Source: Ectocarpus siliculosus
Taxonomy: Eukaryota; Sar; Phaeophyceae; Ectocarpales; Ectocarpaceae
DNA: 64,000 bases
Reading direction: 5' to 3'
NCBI GenBank assembly: GCA_000310025.1
Contig: FN649749.1
Coordinates: forward strand, 1,655,763-1,719,762
Under the pieces are notes generated by a model. That model saw only the letters and a list, made by a program, of their open reading frames with translations. It had not been told where the DNA came from and searched no databases. A program made the position numbers and the translations under genes. Below are positions 12,166-22,600 of this stretch, one piece after another; position 1 is the first letter of the stretch; each line of letters begins with the position of its first letter.

Positions 12166-14262
12166 GCTACTGCTACTGCTGCTACTGCTACTGCTCCCGC
12201 CGCTGCTACTGGAGACGCTTGAAGCTCGCCTGTTGGGGTGTTACGGTGGTGTGCGAGCGCGCGAACGACTGAAGGCTTTAGATTTCGCCGGGAAATCACC
12301 CTGGTTCGGATTCCGACTGCTGCGTATCCCGCAGCTTTGTACCGCTTGCAGAACGGACTACAATACCGACCTAAGGAACCAAGTTCGCGGGTAATTCAAA
12401 CTGTTGATTGTAGCGCCACATCCACTGGCGCCGGAACTCACCGGACAAAATACAGGTGCAGTTTGGCACCATGGTTTCTGTGCGAATATGACATTCTTAG
12501 CCTTCTCTTTCCACCAATCTCTCCCACGAAAAAATGAGGTGCTAACTAACGTGTACAAATGTGTTCGGATGTTACCAGCAGTGGTCTCTTGCACATCAAT
12601 GGCAGCAGAGGTCAAAACAACCGCGTGGAGTTGGGAGTTAACGCGTTGAAGCTAGACCTGACCCTTGGTTGGTTAGAGGGGCCATCCACTAGACCAAACT
12701 GGGCTACTTTGGTCTGTAGGGGATAGGCAGCCCCTCTATCCGAGCAACACAAAGGATTCCGACATGTAAACAGCTGCGATACAAAGGAGTTGATCAACGG
12801 GATATGTAGACCGCTACACCTGGCTTGTAAGGGGGTTCGATTTCCAGGCCATCAACGGGGAATAGATGCCAATGCGCTGTTGCTACAAACAAAACCAGGT
12901 GACTCTGACACAAGTAGAGGAGAACATGGATGCCGTTTCTATTGCTCAGTTCCCAGTTTGTCCGGTGCGGAAGGAGGGCATGCGTACGTTGGGAATCGAA
13001 CCTGAACCGCTGGTAACAAAATATTGTAGAGAGGCTATCCACTAGACCAAGGTAGTCAGCCGAGCGTAGGAGCTGGCAGTTTCGTGCAGTTATTGCTAAG
13101 CGTTGCAAGGCGGACGGCGCTCTTCATCCACACTGGTGTTAGAGTTAGAGGGCATGAGGCATGAGGCACTGGACGAAACCTGGGTTGCCTCACATCTGGG
13201 GAGATCATCGCATCGGACCACTTGAGATGGCGGTCATGGAACACGCAAACCAAGTGGTGATCGAGAGCCATCGCAGTTCGCCTGACAGGACGATCTCCCC
13301 AGATGGGAAGCGAAGCTCAGGCCTGGGTCAAATCCCTCACGCTCTCTAGCAGCAGTAGTGCCCTCCGCTTTGCAATCAGGAATCGCGCAAAACTGCCTGA
13401 TCCTATGCATACGCCCTTCTACTCTGCACTGCAGCGGTTGAAGATAGCCCCCTCCGTCCCTTCTAACCTACACAAGATAAGAGGGCATGACATCTGGGGA
13501 CATGAACGAGTCCCACCAATGCGATGGTGCCCAATGGCCGCTCATAGTGGCCATTGAGCGCCATCGACATGATGGCACTCAACCATCTCTGCAGATTTGA
13601 GGCACAGCTCAGGTTCTGGGTTGACTGCCTCATGCCCTCTAATCCCACACCATTGTAGAAGAATAGACCGTCCGCTTTGCAACCGATAAGCAATACCCGT
13701 ACGGCATTGGCAGATCCTACGCCTGGCTGACTGCGTTACTACAGCGGTTGTAGATAGCCAGCCCTCCCTCTTGCCCCGGCACCCACGGAAGCAGTCTGAC
13801 CCATCTGCCGGGAGACGTGAAACAGCTGAACCGGTGAACGCCAGAAATCCGTGTCTGGCGGCGAACAAGTACGTACGTACCTGCAACGACTAGGGTCAGA
13901 GCTTCTTCGCTGGCGCCGCGTCAACAGATACACACCCCGCTAAATAGCATGGCACCAAAAACGGGAGGACCAGGAAGAGGAGGAACATGCCTGCCTCTCC
14001 GCCGCAACAGGCTACAGACATGTACCTGATTCGCGCTTGCTTTCACTCACCCTCGATCTTGACCGCCACCGCCACGGGTACCTTCTCGGACGCCCTTGCT
14101 CTCTGATGTTGGTCGTTCCCGGCCAGACCTTCCCCTGCTACCCCTGCCACTCCGAAGGCGATCATGGTCTTCTTCGGGGGACGGGGTGCGACGGCCGGCG
14201 GTGTTGTTGTTCCTAGCAGAACCACCGCCGCCGCGAGTGCTGTTTCTATCGGTCCTCGCCAT
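6140..14262 (-). CDS. SNIP1/DAWDLE-type FHA-domain protein
   Basis: Seven exons: 14262-14051, 12229-10579, 8999-8883, 8400-8325, 7542-7377, 6944-6860 and 6211-6140. They sum to 2379 nt, giving 792 residues plus stop, with every phase matching. Residues 1-620 are disordered and RS-rich, with a long Ser run (about 75-110) and a Pro run. Residues 640-685 carry NFGLSGKLAKDQ and KPTKKWRLYVFK. The FHA domain (about 687-790) has all hallmarks: GR at 699-700, HPSCSKQHAV, STNG near 750 and KFGTSTREYVLLHD. Animal SNIP1 and plant DAWDLE share this exact block order. Known members act in the nucleus in small-RNA biogenesis, splicing and transcription and bind phosphothreonine. The protein ends just after the FHA core, without the acidic tail of animal SNIP1. 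The start has a good context (GCCATGG). Introns host several repeats. Confidence 0.88.
6648..6780. mobile_element. 133-bp MITE-like element with 12-bp terminal inverted repeats
   Basis: The left end AATAACGCCGGT (6648-6659) is matched exactly by ACCGGCGTTATT at 6769-6780. The interior has TAGCGCCG-type blocks and a GAATCACCGAGTCATTCTG block. Related sequence occurs at 20740-20900 (same orientation) and 16690-16840 (inverted). It lies in an intron of the SNIP1-like gene. There is no coding capacity, as expected for a non-autonomous DNA element. I do not see a clear target-site duplication. Confidence 0.55.
7588..7830 (+). repeat. Nested tRNA-like repeats, families A and B
   Basis: Three partial units lie in a row. 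A family B unit (7588-7645) has GTTAGACC, CATTGACCACGCGTCCTCGAGGACGGAGCA. A family A unit (7647-7712) has TACTCATGGAAACGCATGCCGTAGTCGTTAG. Another B unit (7716-7830) has GTCCTCGAGAGGACGGAGCA, then TTGTTCCCACAGGACCGAT and GGCCATCGTTCCT. Family B units share an almost perfect hairpin, CGTCCTC..GAGGACG. Confidence 0.55.
8640..8830 (+). repeat. tRNA-like SINE-style repeats, family A then family B
   Basis: The A unit (8640-8742) starts with a G-run, has TGCGGTAGTCGTC, GACCTCGCATCCC and GCCGGGACGGAGCACG, and ends in CCGGGTTCTCACCGG. That end folds as a 4-bp stem with a 7-base loop like a tRNA T-arm. The B unit (8766-8830) has TAGCGGTTAGTCCATTGACC and the CGTCCTCGAGAGGAC hairpin. A TG dinucleotide run separates the two. 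Confidence 0.6.
9216..9292 (+). repeat. GATA/GAGA microsatellite
   Basis: GATAGATAGATAGATAGA grades into GAGAGAGATAGAGAGAGGGAGAGAGA inside a SNIP1-like intron. Confidence 0.85.
9925..10570 (+). repeat. Nested local duplications in a SNIP1-like intron
   Basis: Block 1 (about 9963-10075 and 10309-10425) shares TTTCCATCCGAGCAGCG(G/C)ATG, TCACGAATACAT, AGCAGGAC and CACTCCAGGGAAGAAAAAGC, and is offset by about 346 bp. A third, more diverged copy covers about 10470-10570. Block 2 (about 9925-9962 and 10109-10145) shares CAGCCAATT, CACC and ATAGCGGGCACCCGCC. The third copy of block 1 runs up to the splice donor at 10578. Confidence 0.65.
12102..12205 (+). repeat. (CTG)n triplet run encoding poly-Ser on the minus strand
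   Basis: About 35 units of CTG with scattered CTA. On the minus strand and in the SNIP1-like frame this reads AGC/AGT, giving a serine tract. The other two minus frames would give Ala or Gln. The length is likely variable between individuals. Confidence 0.85.
12640..13065 (-). repeat. tRNA-derived repeat, degenerate
   Basis: On the minus strand at 13050-12975 an A-box-like TGGTCTAGTGGATAGCC is followed, 30 bases further on, by a B-box-like GGTTCGATTCCC. At 12700-12660 a second A-box-like TGGTCTAGTGGATGGCC occurs, and on the plus strand near 12829 there is GGGTTCGATTTCC. The anticodon arm of the best copy does not pair (CTCTC against TTTTG), so this is not a working tRNA gene. A tRNA-derived SINE or pseudogene cluster is the best reading. 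Confidence 0.45.
13140..13760. repeat. Two tandem fold-back repeat units, about 320 and 280 bp
   Basis: Units at about 13145-13465 and 13483-13760 share GAGGGCATGA, ACATCTGGGGA, CTCAGG(C/T)(C/T)(C/T)TGGGT, CCGCTTTGCAA and ACTGCAGCGGTTGAAGATAGCC-type ends. Each folds on itself. Unit 1 has ATCTGGGGAGATC near 13194 against GATCTCCCCAGAT near 13292. Unit 2 has CAATGGCC (13532) against GGCCATTG (13549), extended by CGATGG/CCATCG. This fits a non-autonomous fold-back or MITE-type family. Confidence 0.5.
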
Positions 14263-15225
14263 GGCTGACAGTTGCAAACCCGCAACCTTCCGAAGGGCAA
14301 AGGGTCTTGCGCGGATCTAGACCTGGTTCGAAGCCTAGGGATCCTCGCGATCCTCGGCTTACCGCTAGTGGAAGGTGGTGTTGCAACCGCGCTGCGGACG
14401 AGGACTCGCCAAAGGGGGGCCGCAAACCAGGAACTATTGGTACGGCGGGGTGCCGTGTATCAACATGAAAGAGACAGCGCTCAGTCAGTGGGGTTAGGCC
14501 ACACACATCAATTGCAGGCTAGGCGAGAGAGAGGAGAGGCGAGCGGTGTGAAAGGCGGGACTCACGCACTTGTTCACCATGTCGAGCCCCGGGTCGAGTA
14601 CAGCGAGGAGGGAAGGGGACGGGTGGACCATGGTCGACCGCTGCGTTTCCGAGGTGTGATGATCAAGGCATTTGAGTTTTGGGAATGGGGCCGACCGCGC
14701 CGCCGCCCGATGCGGCGGACAGCAAAAGAAGGTGCCGCAGCAGTAGCAGCTGTTGGAGATAAAAGGAGACATCACCCAGGAGATGGATAAGCTTCCACCC
14801 ACAACAGCCATATGTGCGGGTGCTGGGGCCGTCCGCTGTTGGCCTGGTGCACAGGAAGAAATGAGAAAACCCCGAAATTTGGACTTCAACAAGTGTCTCC
14901 GCGAACTGCTCTGCTGCCTGCTGCAAACATGATTTGGCATCGTGTGTCTCGCGTCTGGTTGGAGGTCGTAGAGGGTATCGATGACGTTACATCTTTAGTA
15001 TTACGTCAACGACGTGCCGAGCTGTCTACATGTCGTAGTGCCACTACGTACGTGGGTCGTCAATTTATTTTGCGATATGACGAGGCCCTTGCGAAAACCC
15101 GCACCGAAAACGATGAGGCCGCAACAACAATAGCAGTACGACCCAAAACATGACCACAAAGCTGTATCCCTCCCGCGCCTCCCTTGTCTCCGGCTGTGTC
15201 GCCCCGCGACAACAACCCGAGACAG
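14263..15225. promoter_or_regulatory. Presumed shared upstream region of two divergent genes
   Basis: The SNIP1-like start codon (14262, minus) and the first supported plus-strand exon (15226) face away from each other. I recognise no defined promoter element. A GTGAGT donor-like site on the minus strand near 14570 could end a 5' untranslated exon of the SNIP1-like gene. The first exon(s) of the plus-strand gene must also lie here, but I cannot place its start. Confidence 0.3.
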
Positions 15226-15441
15226 CTCATGGAGAACGAAAGCATCGGCGACATGACCCTCCCGCCGCTGCCCCAGTTCGACGGCGAGGGGCCAAGGGAG
15301 GACTACCACACCAGCAGCAGCAGGAGCAGCAGCGGCGACAGCGAGGACGAAGACGACGATGACGATGACGATGCCTATGCGTACGACGACCAAGGGTGGT
15401 CGGGCGATGAGGAGAAGCCCCTGACGTACGGAGAAGAGCAG
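15226..15441 (+). CDS. Acidic, serine-rich exon, probably of the ATG11-like gene
   Basis: The exon starts after GAGACAG and ends before GTACCACG. It is 216 nt, exactly 72 codons in phase 0, the same phase as the next two predicted plus-strand exons of the ATG11-like gene. The peptide has a short conserved-looking start (MENESIGDMTLPPLPQFDG), then a Ser block, an Asp run (DEDDDDDDDAYAYDD) and SGDEEKPLTYGEE. It looks intrinsically disordered and I recognise no domain. Joining it to the ATG11-like gene is inference: gap 1 and poor sequence lie between, and a separate gene cannot be excluded. Confidence 0.45.
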
Positions 15442-16010
15442 GTACCACGGGCAAAAAAGCGAAATTCATGTCACGAAGGCGCACAGCAGACGGCAGTTTT
15501 TATCATTTTTGGTAGGCCATATGTTGGGGGGTACGGACGGCCTGCTTGTTGTTGCTATTCTCTTCTCACTGCTTGGTCAAACAGGTTTGCAGACACCTGG
15601 CTTCTGGATGTGCGGGTGTTGGTTGCCTGTGCACCGCCGTAACCGTAAATGCCGCCCGGCCCAATTCCACGCGTGTCCTTGTTGGCAAACAGTTTTGGCG
15701 CGTTTCTAGAGCAGTAAGGCGAGAGCTGCTTTCGTTTCGATAGGCGACGCTGTAAATCCTGTGCGATCTCCGTCCACCCGCGAAGGACATGCAGCAAGTA
15801 ATTCATGGGGAGCTCTGTAGGTACATATTATGCGTAGCACCCCGGACACTGGCGTCTTCGTCGTGATGGCCACTCACCCGGGTGTCAGCAGAGTCACACG
15901 CGTCTCCCCCGAGCGTCCACGCGTACATTAGCTCCCCCCATGTCGTTGCTTTTCTGCACTCTGGCACGGTGATGGCCTTTACTGCCGCCTTGCTGCTATC
16001 TATACACTGA

Positions 16011-16256
16011 GGGGGGGGGGGGGGGAGGGGGTGTACTCTATAGTCGTGCATGCCGTAGTTGTTGAGACCATTGACCTCGCATCCCTGTAAAGCCGGGACG
16101 GAGCACGCCGGGTTCTCATCGGATGAGGACCAGGTACTGGGGGGGGGGGGGGGTGTACTCATAGTCATGCATGCCGTAGTCGTTAGACCATTGACCTCGC
16201 ATCCCTACTGTACAAAGCCGAGACGGAGCACGCCGGGTTCTCACCGGACCAGGCTC
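16011..16256 (+). repeat. Two tandem tRNA-like repeats, family A
   Basis: Units 16011-16135 and 16140-16256 each begin with a run of 14 or more G bases, then TGTACTC, GCATGCCGTAGT, GACCATTGACCTCGCATCCC and GACGGAGCACGCCGGGTTCTC. They are the most complete and least diverged copies in the window. The second ends in CTCACCGGACCAG and runs straight into poor sequence before the N gap. Confidence 0.65.
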
Positions 16257-16660
16257 TGGGGGGGGGGGGGGGGGCCAAAAAAAACCCTTTTTATTTCCCC
16301 GGGCAACCAAAGGGGGGGCTAATTAAAAGGAACCGGGCCATTTTAAAAAAAAAAAACCTTTAAACACTTGGGGGAACCACCCGGGCCCAAAAATTTACCC
16401 CCCCCCCCCTTTTTTGGGCCCCCCCGTTTTTTAAACCGGTTGAAACCCCCCAACATAAAAAACCCTGGAAAGGGGAAAGACCGCAAAAAAAAAAACACCT
16501 TTTTTTGAAACCCCGCCCATTTTTTTNNNNNNNNNNNNNNNNNNNNNNNNNNNNNNNNNNNNNNNNNNNNNNNNNNNNNNNNNNNNNNNNNNNNNNNNNN
16601 NNNNNNNNNNNNNNNNNNNNNNNNNNTTTTCCCGGGCCCGGGTTGGGGGGGGGGGGGGGG
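16257..16660. other. Poor-quality sequence and assembly gap 1
   Basis: 16527-16626 is exactly 100 N. The flanks (16257-16526 and 16627-16660) consist of stretched homopolymers such as C10, A10 and G16, like positions 1-384. Exons of the surrounding plus-strand gene may be missing here. Confidence 0.9.
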
Positions 16661-16689
16661 GGCTCAATGAAACGCTTTTTATTTGCCCG

Positions 16690-16840
16690 GCGCATCGATC
16701 GGCTGCGCTATTCAGAGGGACCGGCGCTATTCAAACTACAGAATCACTTGAATCACTTGGTGATGCAGTCTGTGCCATGAATTGTACCCGCGCCATCTAT
16801 GTTGGGTCACCGGCGTTTTTGAACCGGTTGAGAGCCCACT
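16690..16840 (-). repeat. Diverged relative of the 6648 MITE-like element
   Basis: TTCAAACTACAGAA and ACTTGGTGAT..CTGTGCC here are the reverse complement of the matching blocks at 20793-20830. CGCTATTC, GGACCGGCGCTATT and CCGGCGTTTTTG resemble the element ends. The copy carries a small internal duplication of AATCACTTG. Confidence 0.45.
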
Positions 16841-17718
16841 ACTATATGAACACGTGGAATGTGGAATGACGGTAGAGAAAGAACAGTCTTTTTGTGAAGC
16901 CCGGTCTATGTTTTGAGGTATTGGTCGATGCCGGAGGAGGCAGAAGTGACTGCTGTTTTCGTTTCGAGGCGTGTTGGTGATCCAAGTCTTTGCACGTGTG
17001 GCCCGCCTGCCGTTCTTGGTGCCCTATCCCGGATGCTTTCAACAGTTTCAACACAACGTGAACGCCTGGGTGCTCTTGTCCAAGAGTAACTTATTGGAGG
17101 GGTTTATTGCGTGTGTACCCTCGTGACGTTGCGTTTTTTGTTGTCGCCTGTGGCAAATCACATTATTCCACCCTTGGATGGCACGGGTCATGGGGGGCAC
17201 TCGATGGAGACCAGGACGGCTGTTAATAGTGCAGACAAGGACACATCAAATTTCAACATGCGTTCACAGAAGGTACTACTAAGCAGAGACCTAAACGATG
17301 TTGGATTTGAAGACAAGAAGAAGAAGAAGAACAACAACAGCAACAACAAAGAACGACAACAACCACGACGACGACGAGGGTGGCGTGGTGCCTTGTTCAC
17401 GGCGGCGGACGCAGGTTGCGCATCACTCTCAAAATTCAATTCTCATTTTGTGTTGTCGAAAAAACGAAATAACCAACTCGGGTGGATCCTCGCTCTCAAA
17501 CTTGAGGCTTTCCCCCGTGCTACCAAGCTGCCCCAGTCGTTGCAACACCCCCCCCGTTTCCGCCGAGGTCTCCTCCTCTTCACTCCCCCTGTTTGCCACC
17601 CCCCTAAACAAAAAACTTCCGCCGCAACAGCATCGCGACCAACGACACGAAACCGCTTGAGAGCCGCCGCCGCCGCCGCCGTCGCCTCCCTCCTTTTTTT
17701 TTTTTTTACGCACAAAAG

Positions 17719-19633
17719 GTTCCCGCTACCGCGTGGCCGGACACCGACGACGCCGACGACATCACCGCGACGGCTACCGCGTGGCCGGACACCGACGACG
17801 CCGACGACATCACCGCGACGGCGGCCACGTTGGCCGGCTTTGGCGCTACCTCCGCCGCCGCCGCCGCCGCCGCTGCTGCTGCCGGAGTGTCCGGTACAAG
17901 GCGGAGGCCGGTGGCGGCCGCCGCCACTTCCCGGAGGCCGGCGGGGCGCCGTCGAGAGCGGGCTGCGGGCCTAGCAGTCGGGGTAAGATGCACGATGAGA
18001 AGTCGCGGGGAATAGGCAAGCGCGCCGTGCGAAGATATGTATGGATATTGGCGCTGTACGCGTGTGGAAAATATGGAGTTGGCGGGCGGGTCTGTCGTAT
18101 GCATACAGTTCGCCTGATAGCGGCGGTCGATGGTGAGACAGACACGCATCGTCACGCGGTCGCCGCTTCAAATTGTAAGCCCTTCTTTTGGTATTGGTAC
18201 TGTTTTATCTTTTGATATTTTCTGGCATCGTCCGAGTATCCTCTGCTTGATTTTTCGCCTAGAACATGGCCAGGGTACGATGTTCAAGGCATGCCTCTCT
18301 TGCGATGTGCCTACCGGTATGTTTTGGTCAGGTCTCGTCTCCGTCCGTGTCCCCTACCCGTCCCCCCCGTCGCCGGGGAGGAGGAGGAGGAGGAGGAGGC
18401 CGCACCGAGCGAAGCGGGCGCCGCGTGGACGAAGGGGTGAGAGATTGGAGGGACAGAGACGGAGACAGAGACAGAGAGAGGGGTCGTTGTTGTTGCTGTT
18501 GTCGTTAATGTTGTTATATTACTATGCAGAAGTTCGCACGAGACTGACATCGGGTCTGCACCACCCGCTGCACCAAGTACCCCTCATTGTTCACACGCCC
18601 CCCCCCCTCCCCCCCCCCCGTTTTTACCCAACCACGTCTACCAGCCACCGCCCCTCCAGTCAGCGTCGGAGGCATCCAACGACGCCTCCTCCTCCTCCGA
18701 GTTTCCCTCCTCCTCGTCCTCTTCCTCGGAAGGACAGGAAGAGGGACGGCGCGAGGGAGCGCCGTTGTCGACCGGAGCGCGGGGCCCCGTGGTTCTGCCG
18801 GTAGGGGGTGGTGGGGCCGAGAGCGGCGGCGGCGTCGGCGGCGGCAGCGGACTCGTGCCGTTTTCTCTGTCGGAGCTCACGTGCGTGGTTTCGGAGACCG
18901 TTTCGGATGTGACGGGGGGTTCCGCGGCGAGCAGTCCCTTCAGGTACGATATGTGCCCGCGTTCGCCTGTTCGGCTCCCTGCCGGTGTGTGTGTGCCTCT
19001 GTTGTTGTTGTTGTTATTTAGTGGCGGAGGAACACGGCTCTGCGTCGGTGTGTGCCTTTGTTGGTCTTATCATGAGCGGAGGACACCACGGCTCTGATTC
19101 GAGTTATTCAGTCATTGACGGTTGGTCGTTTTGAAAATAATGTTGCTGCGTGGTGTTGGCTGTGGTGTGTACAAGTGTTATTCATGACGCGGCTGCCTTT
19201 GTCGTGAGTGGCTGTTGATGATGTCAGTCGTTGACGCGTTCCATGTGGTTCTTTTTTGCGGTCGTACCGATAACGTCGCTCAGCGTCATCGTTCGCGGGC
19301 GAGTCTGGGCACTTGACCTTCGTGTCTTGTCTTGTCTTGTCTTGTCGCTGCTGGTGTTTTTTGTTGTTTCCTTTGTCTGTCGTTGTGTGCTGGTAAATTA
19401 TTCCGAAACCAGAAGACGCATGCGCGAAAATCTTCTCATGCGTTCATGTTGTGTGCCGCTACAGCAGACCCGAACCGCCATGCAAGAAGGTACCTTTATG
19501 CCCATTGTTTCCGTATTATCGACCCTCGGTCCTACACGTCCCGGAGACGAAACCTTCGAGCATCTTTTGTGGCCTCCGCCCCCCCCTCACCCCAGCTCCG
19601 CCGAAACAATGAAATGAAACAGGATCCAGAGTA

Positions 19634-19664
<31 letters not shown>

Positions 19665-22600
19665 CGGTGGCCTCCCTCCGGGATTCGCTACCGCGGCGGC
19701 AGCGGCGGCCGCCGGTGGCGGCACCTTGTCTTCGGCATCGTCGTCCACCGTGCCACCGGCAGGAGCAGCGGCCCAAGCCGACCCGTCTGCGGCGAGGACG
19801 TCGGCCCCGGCGCTGCTAGAAGAAGACGCCGACGGGCGGCTGCGCACAACGCCACGCCTGAGCGCGCTCGCGTCGGCGCGCTACGGCGGTAGCGGGGGCG
19901 GCGGCGGTGGTCGCGCGCCGGAGGGGGGTGCGGTCTCTTCCGGGAGCAGGGTGGCTTCTTCGGCTCTCGCGCTGCCGTTCGGCCGTAGCAGCGGCAGCAG
20001 CACCAACGACGACGATGATGATGATGATGATGATGACGACGGTAGGAAGGGCTACGGTGACGGCGACCACGGCACCGACGGTGCGGACGAGGACGCTGCC
20101 GGACGCCGAGCCCGTGCGAAGAGCACCCCGGCCGGCATCAGCAGCAGCGGTAGCGCGGACGGCAGCAGCAGCAAGAGCGACAACACGACCCTGTCCGCCG
20201 CCACGGGGGAAGAAACCACGACCTCTCCGTCGTCCTCTTTCCTCTCCGCCAGAGGCCTGACGCCCTCCTCCCTCGTGCCGCTCGGCCCGCTCCTGGACTG
20301 GGAAGGAGGGAGCAAAGGCGGCGGCGGTGGGACAAACATGAATATGAGCGCGTCCCTGGCCGGTTTCGCCGGGTACAAGTCCGCTCTGCTGGAGGCGCGG
20401 CGAGCGGCCGCGGCAGAGGAGCAGGGGGAGTTCTGGCAGAGGCGTGCCAGCTCCGCCGAGAAGGCCAAGGACCAGCTCCAGAAGGTGTGAACGAGGGTCG
20501 GGCGCCCGTTTTTTTAGCAGTGCCAGATGGACGATGCCGGTTGCCGGCCAGATATCTGGGCTCGAGTGTGCAGGTGGAATAGTGTGGCTGTCCGGTACAG
20601 TGCTGGTCAAATATCTGGGCACGAGCGTCCACTCCTATACTAAAAACGTCTATACTAAATTCCTGTACATACTAACAAATCCTATACTACAAACTCCTAT
20701 GCTAACAGATCCTGTACTAAAACCTATATATCCCTGTTCTGAATAGTGCCGCTGTCCGGTAAAGTGTCGGTTTCATTAGGCTGGCACAGAGTGAATCACC
20801 AAGTCCTTCTGTAGTTTGAAAAAGTGCCCCGTGTGTGGTGCCGGTCGAATGTCGTAATATAAAGGGGCACATACCGGTACTACCCAGGACCCCCCGCTAT
20901 ACTCTTCCGAATCTTGGTACAGTGTCGCGTACGCGATAAGAAAATCGGCATGAGAGAAACTGCGGATAATGTGGGTGCCAGAATTGCTTGTCACGACCAT
21001 GATATTGTACGCAAGAATACTGTCAGGTTTGTGAGAGGAAGCCGGATATACGAAAATCATTTCGGCATGTCCAACCCTGTCTTTTTATCATAGCCGCCGC
21101 TGTACCATCTACAAATCTGGAGCACGTGCGATGGTTCGAGACGCGCTTGACTGTTTTTTTATGTGGTCGGCTCATTTGTGCGTCTCTTGCGAGCTGGCGT
21201 GTCTAGCAAATTGTACATGGGTGTCAATCTACATCGAGTTCGCCATACCGGCGATAGCGGTAGCTCTTGCGAGCGTGTCCCCGTTTTTTGCGAAGAAGGA
21301 GGGGTCATCCATCATCCCCCGTCTTCGATGTCAATTTCGTGAGTCTAAATCCGAACGCACCCTCTTTTTTGACCCACGTGCCGTCCGCGGGTTGTCGGAT
21401 GCGAAAGAGGCGGTATTGTCGAACTGGGCACATGTAATATTTTTTTGTAGTCTCTTCCTCGCCTTTGCTGATTGCTTGTTTGCTCTATATGCCATTGCTT
21501 GCTTCCAACTTGTGCAGTGTGCAACAAAAAATCTCCTTATCCCTCGCGTCGTCTTTTGAGATCGACTTGCTGTGTGAGGATTCTTTCTTTTTCTTCCTCG
21601 CTGCCGTTTTTTTTTTTCCGCCTCTTTGTTTTTTTGCCCTTGCGTCGGCGTACCGCACAGGTGGTGGCCCAGCAGAAGGCTCAGATCGCCGAGCTGCTGG
21701 AGCGGTGCGCATCGCTCGAAGACGAGAAAGCGGCGCCCTCCGCCGCGGCGTCGTCCGCCCCCGGGGATGGAACGACCCCGTCCCCTACCGTCGTGGGCGA
21801 ACAGGACAACGCCACCGCCGGAGGCGGTGCTGCATCACGTACCGCCGCTGCTGCCCACAGCAGTGCCGGGCGTGGGCAACGGCGGGGGTCGGGGAGAGGG
21901 AGAATCGGGACAGCGGAGGAGATGGGAGAAGCGAGGGCTGCCTCTTCTGTCGTCGTTGCTGGCGGTGCTGCTGCGGGGGAAGAGGAAGAGAAGGGGGAGG
22001 GGGCAGGGGTCGGGGAAGCGTTGGCGTGCATCGGGGGCATCGCGTTTACGAGGTGGGGAATCGGAGGGGGTGGTGGCGTCTTGGTCCTGGCGTGCTGTTG
22101 TCGTGGTTGCTGTCTGTCATGTTTTGGTGCTGGCGTGGAAGCCGTTTAGCGCATGCCGGTTGCTTTCGTTGCCCCTGCCATTTTCTGCTGTTGCTCTTCC
22201 CATGTCTCACTCGCAATACCATGAGAATCCTCACAATCTTGATTTCCAACCCCCCCCCCCCCCCCCCCCGGCGCCTTCATTTCCAGGTTCTCTGTCGGAC
22301 AGGTTGCCATGTTCTTCCCCACACCGGAGGGCAACTTCTTGGCGTTCAACGTCGGATGCCCCCGGCACTTCCTGTCTAAGGAGAGCCAAGACCTGGTGGG
22401 CAGGGACGAGCACTTCCGTTCCTACTACGTGCTCGGCCGGATAATCGAGATTCGGGTGAGGAGCGTTTTTGGATGGTTGGTTGACTACGGCAGTACCGCC
22501 ACCGCGTGAACGGCTAGTAGCAAAACGCCACGTCTGTCATGTCAACCTGTCTTTTTGCCCTCATAATTCCAATGGTAACCCCGTGCCCGCCGTCGGAAAA

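Noticed and set aside
11432-12394. A 320-codon plus-strand frame opposite the SNIP1-like exon
   Set aside because: It is the antisense of RS-rich codons and a CTG run, giving Leu/Pro runs, with no start or splice context.
12975-13060. A complete tRNA gene on the minus strand
   Set aside because: A- and B-box-like motifs are present, but the anticodon stem does not pair and the T-stem is weak, so I treat it as a tRNA-derived repeat.
19816-20622. A 268-codon minus-strand frame
   Set aside because: It is antisense to the phase-matched Ser/Asp-rich exon 19623-20484 and has no splice partners.
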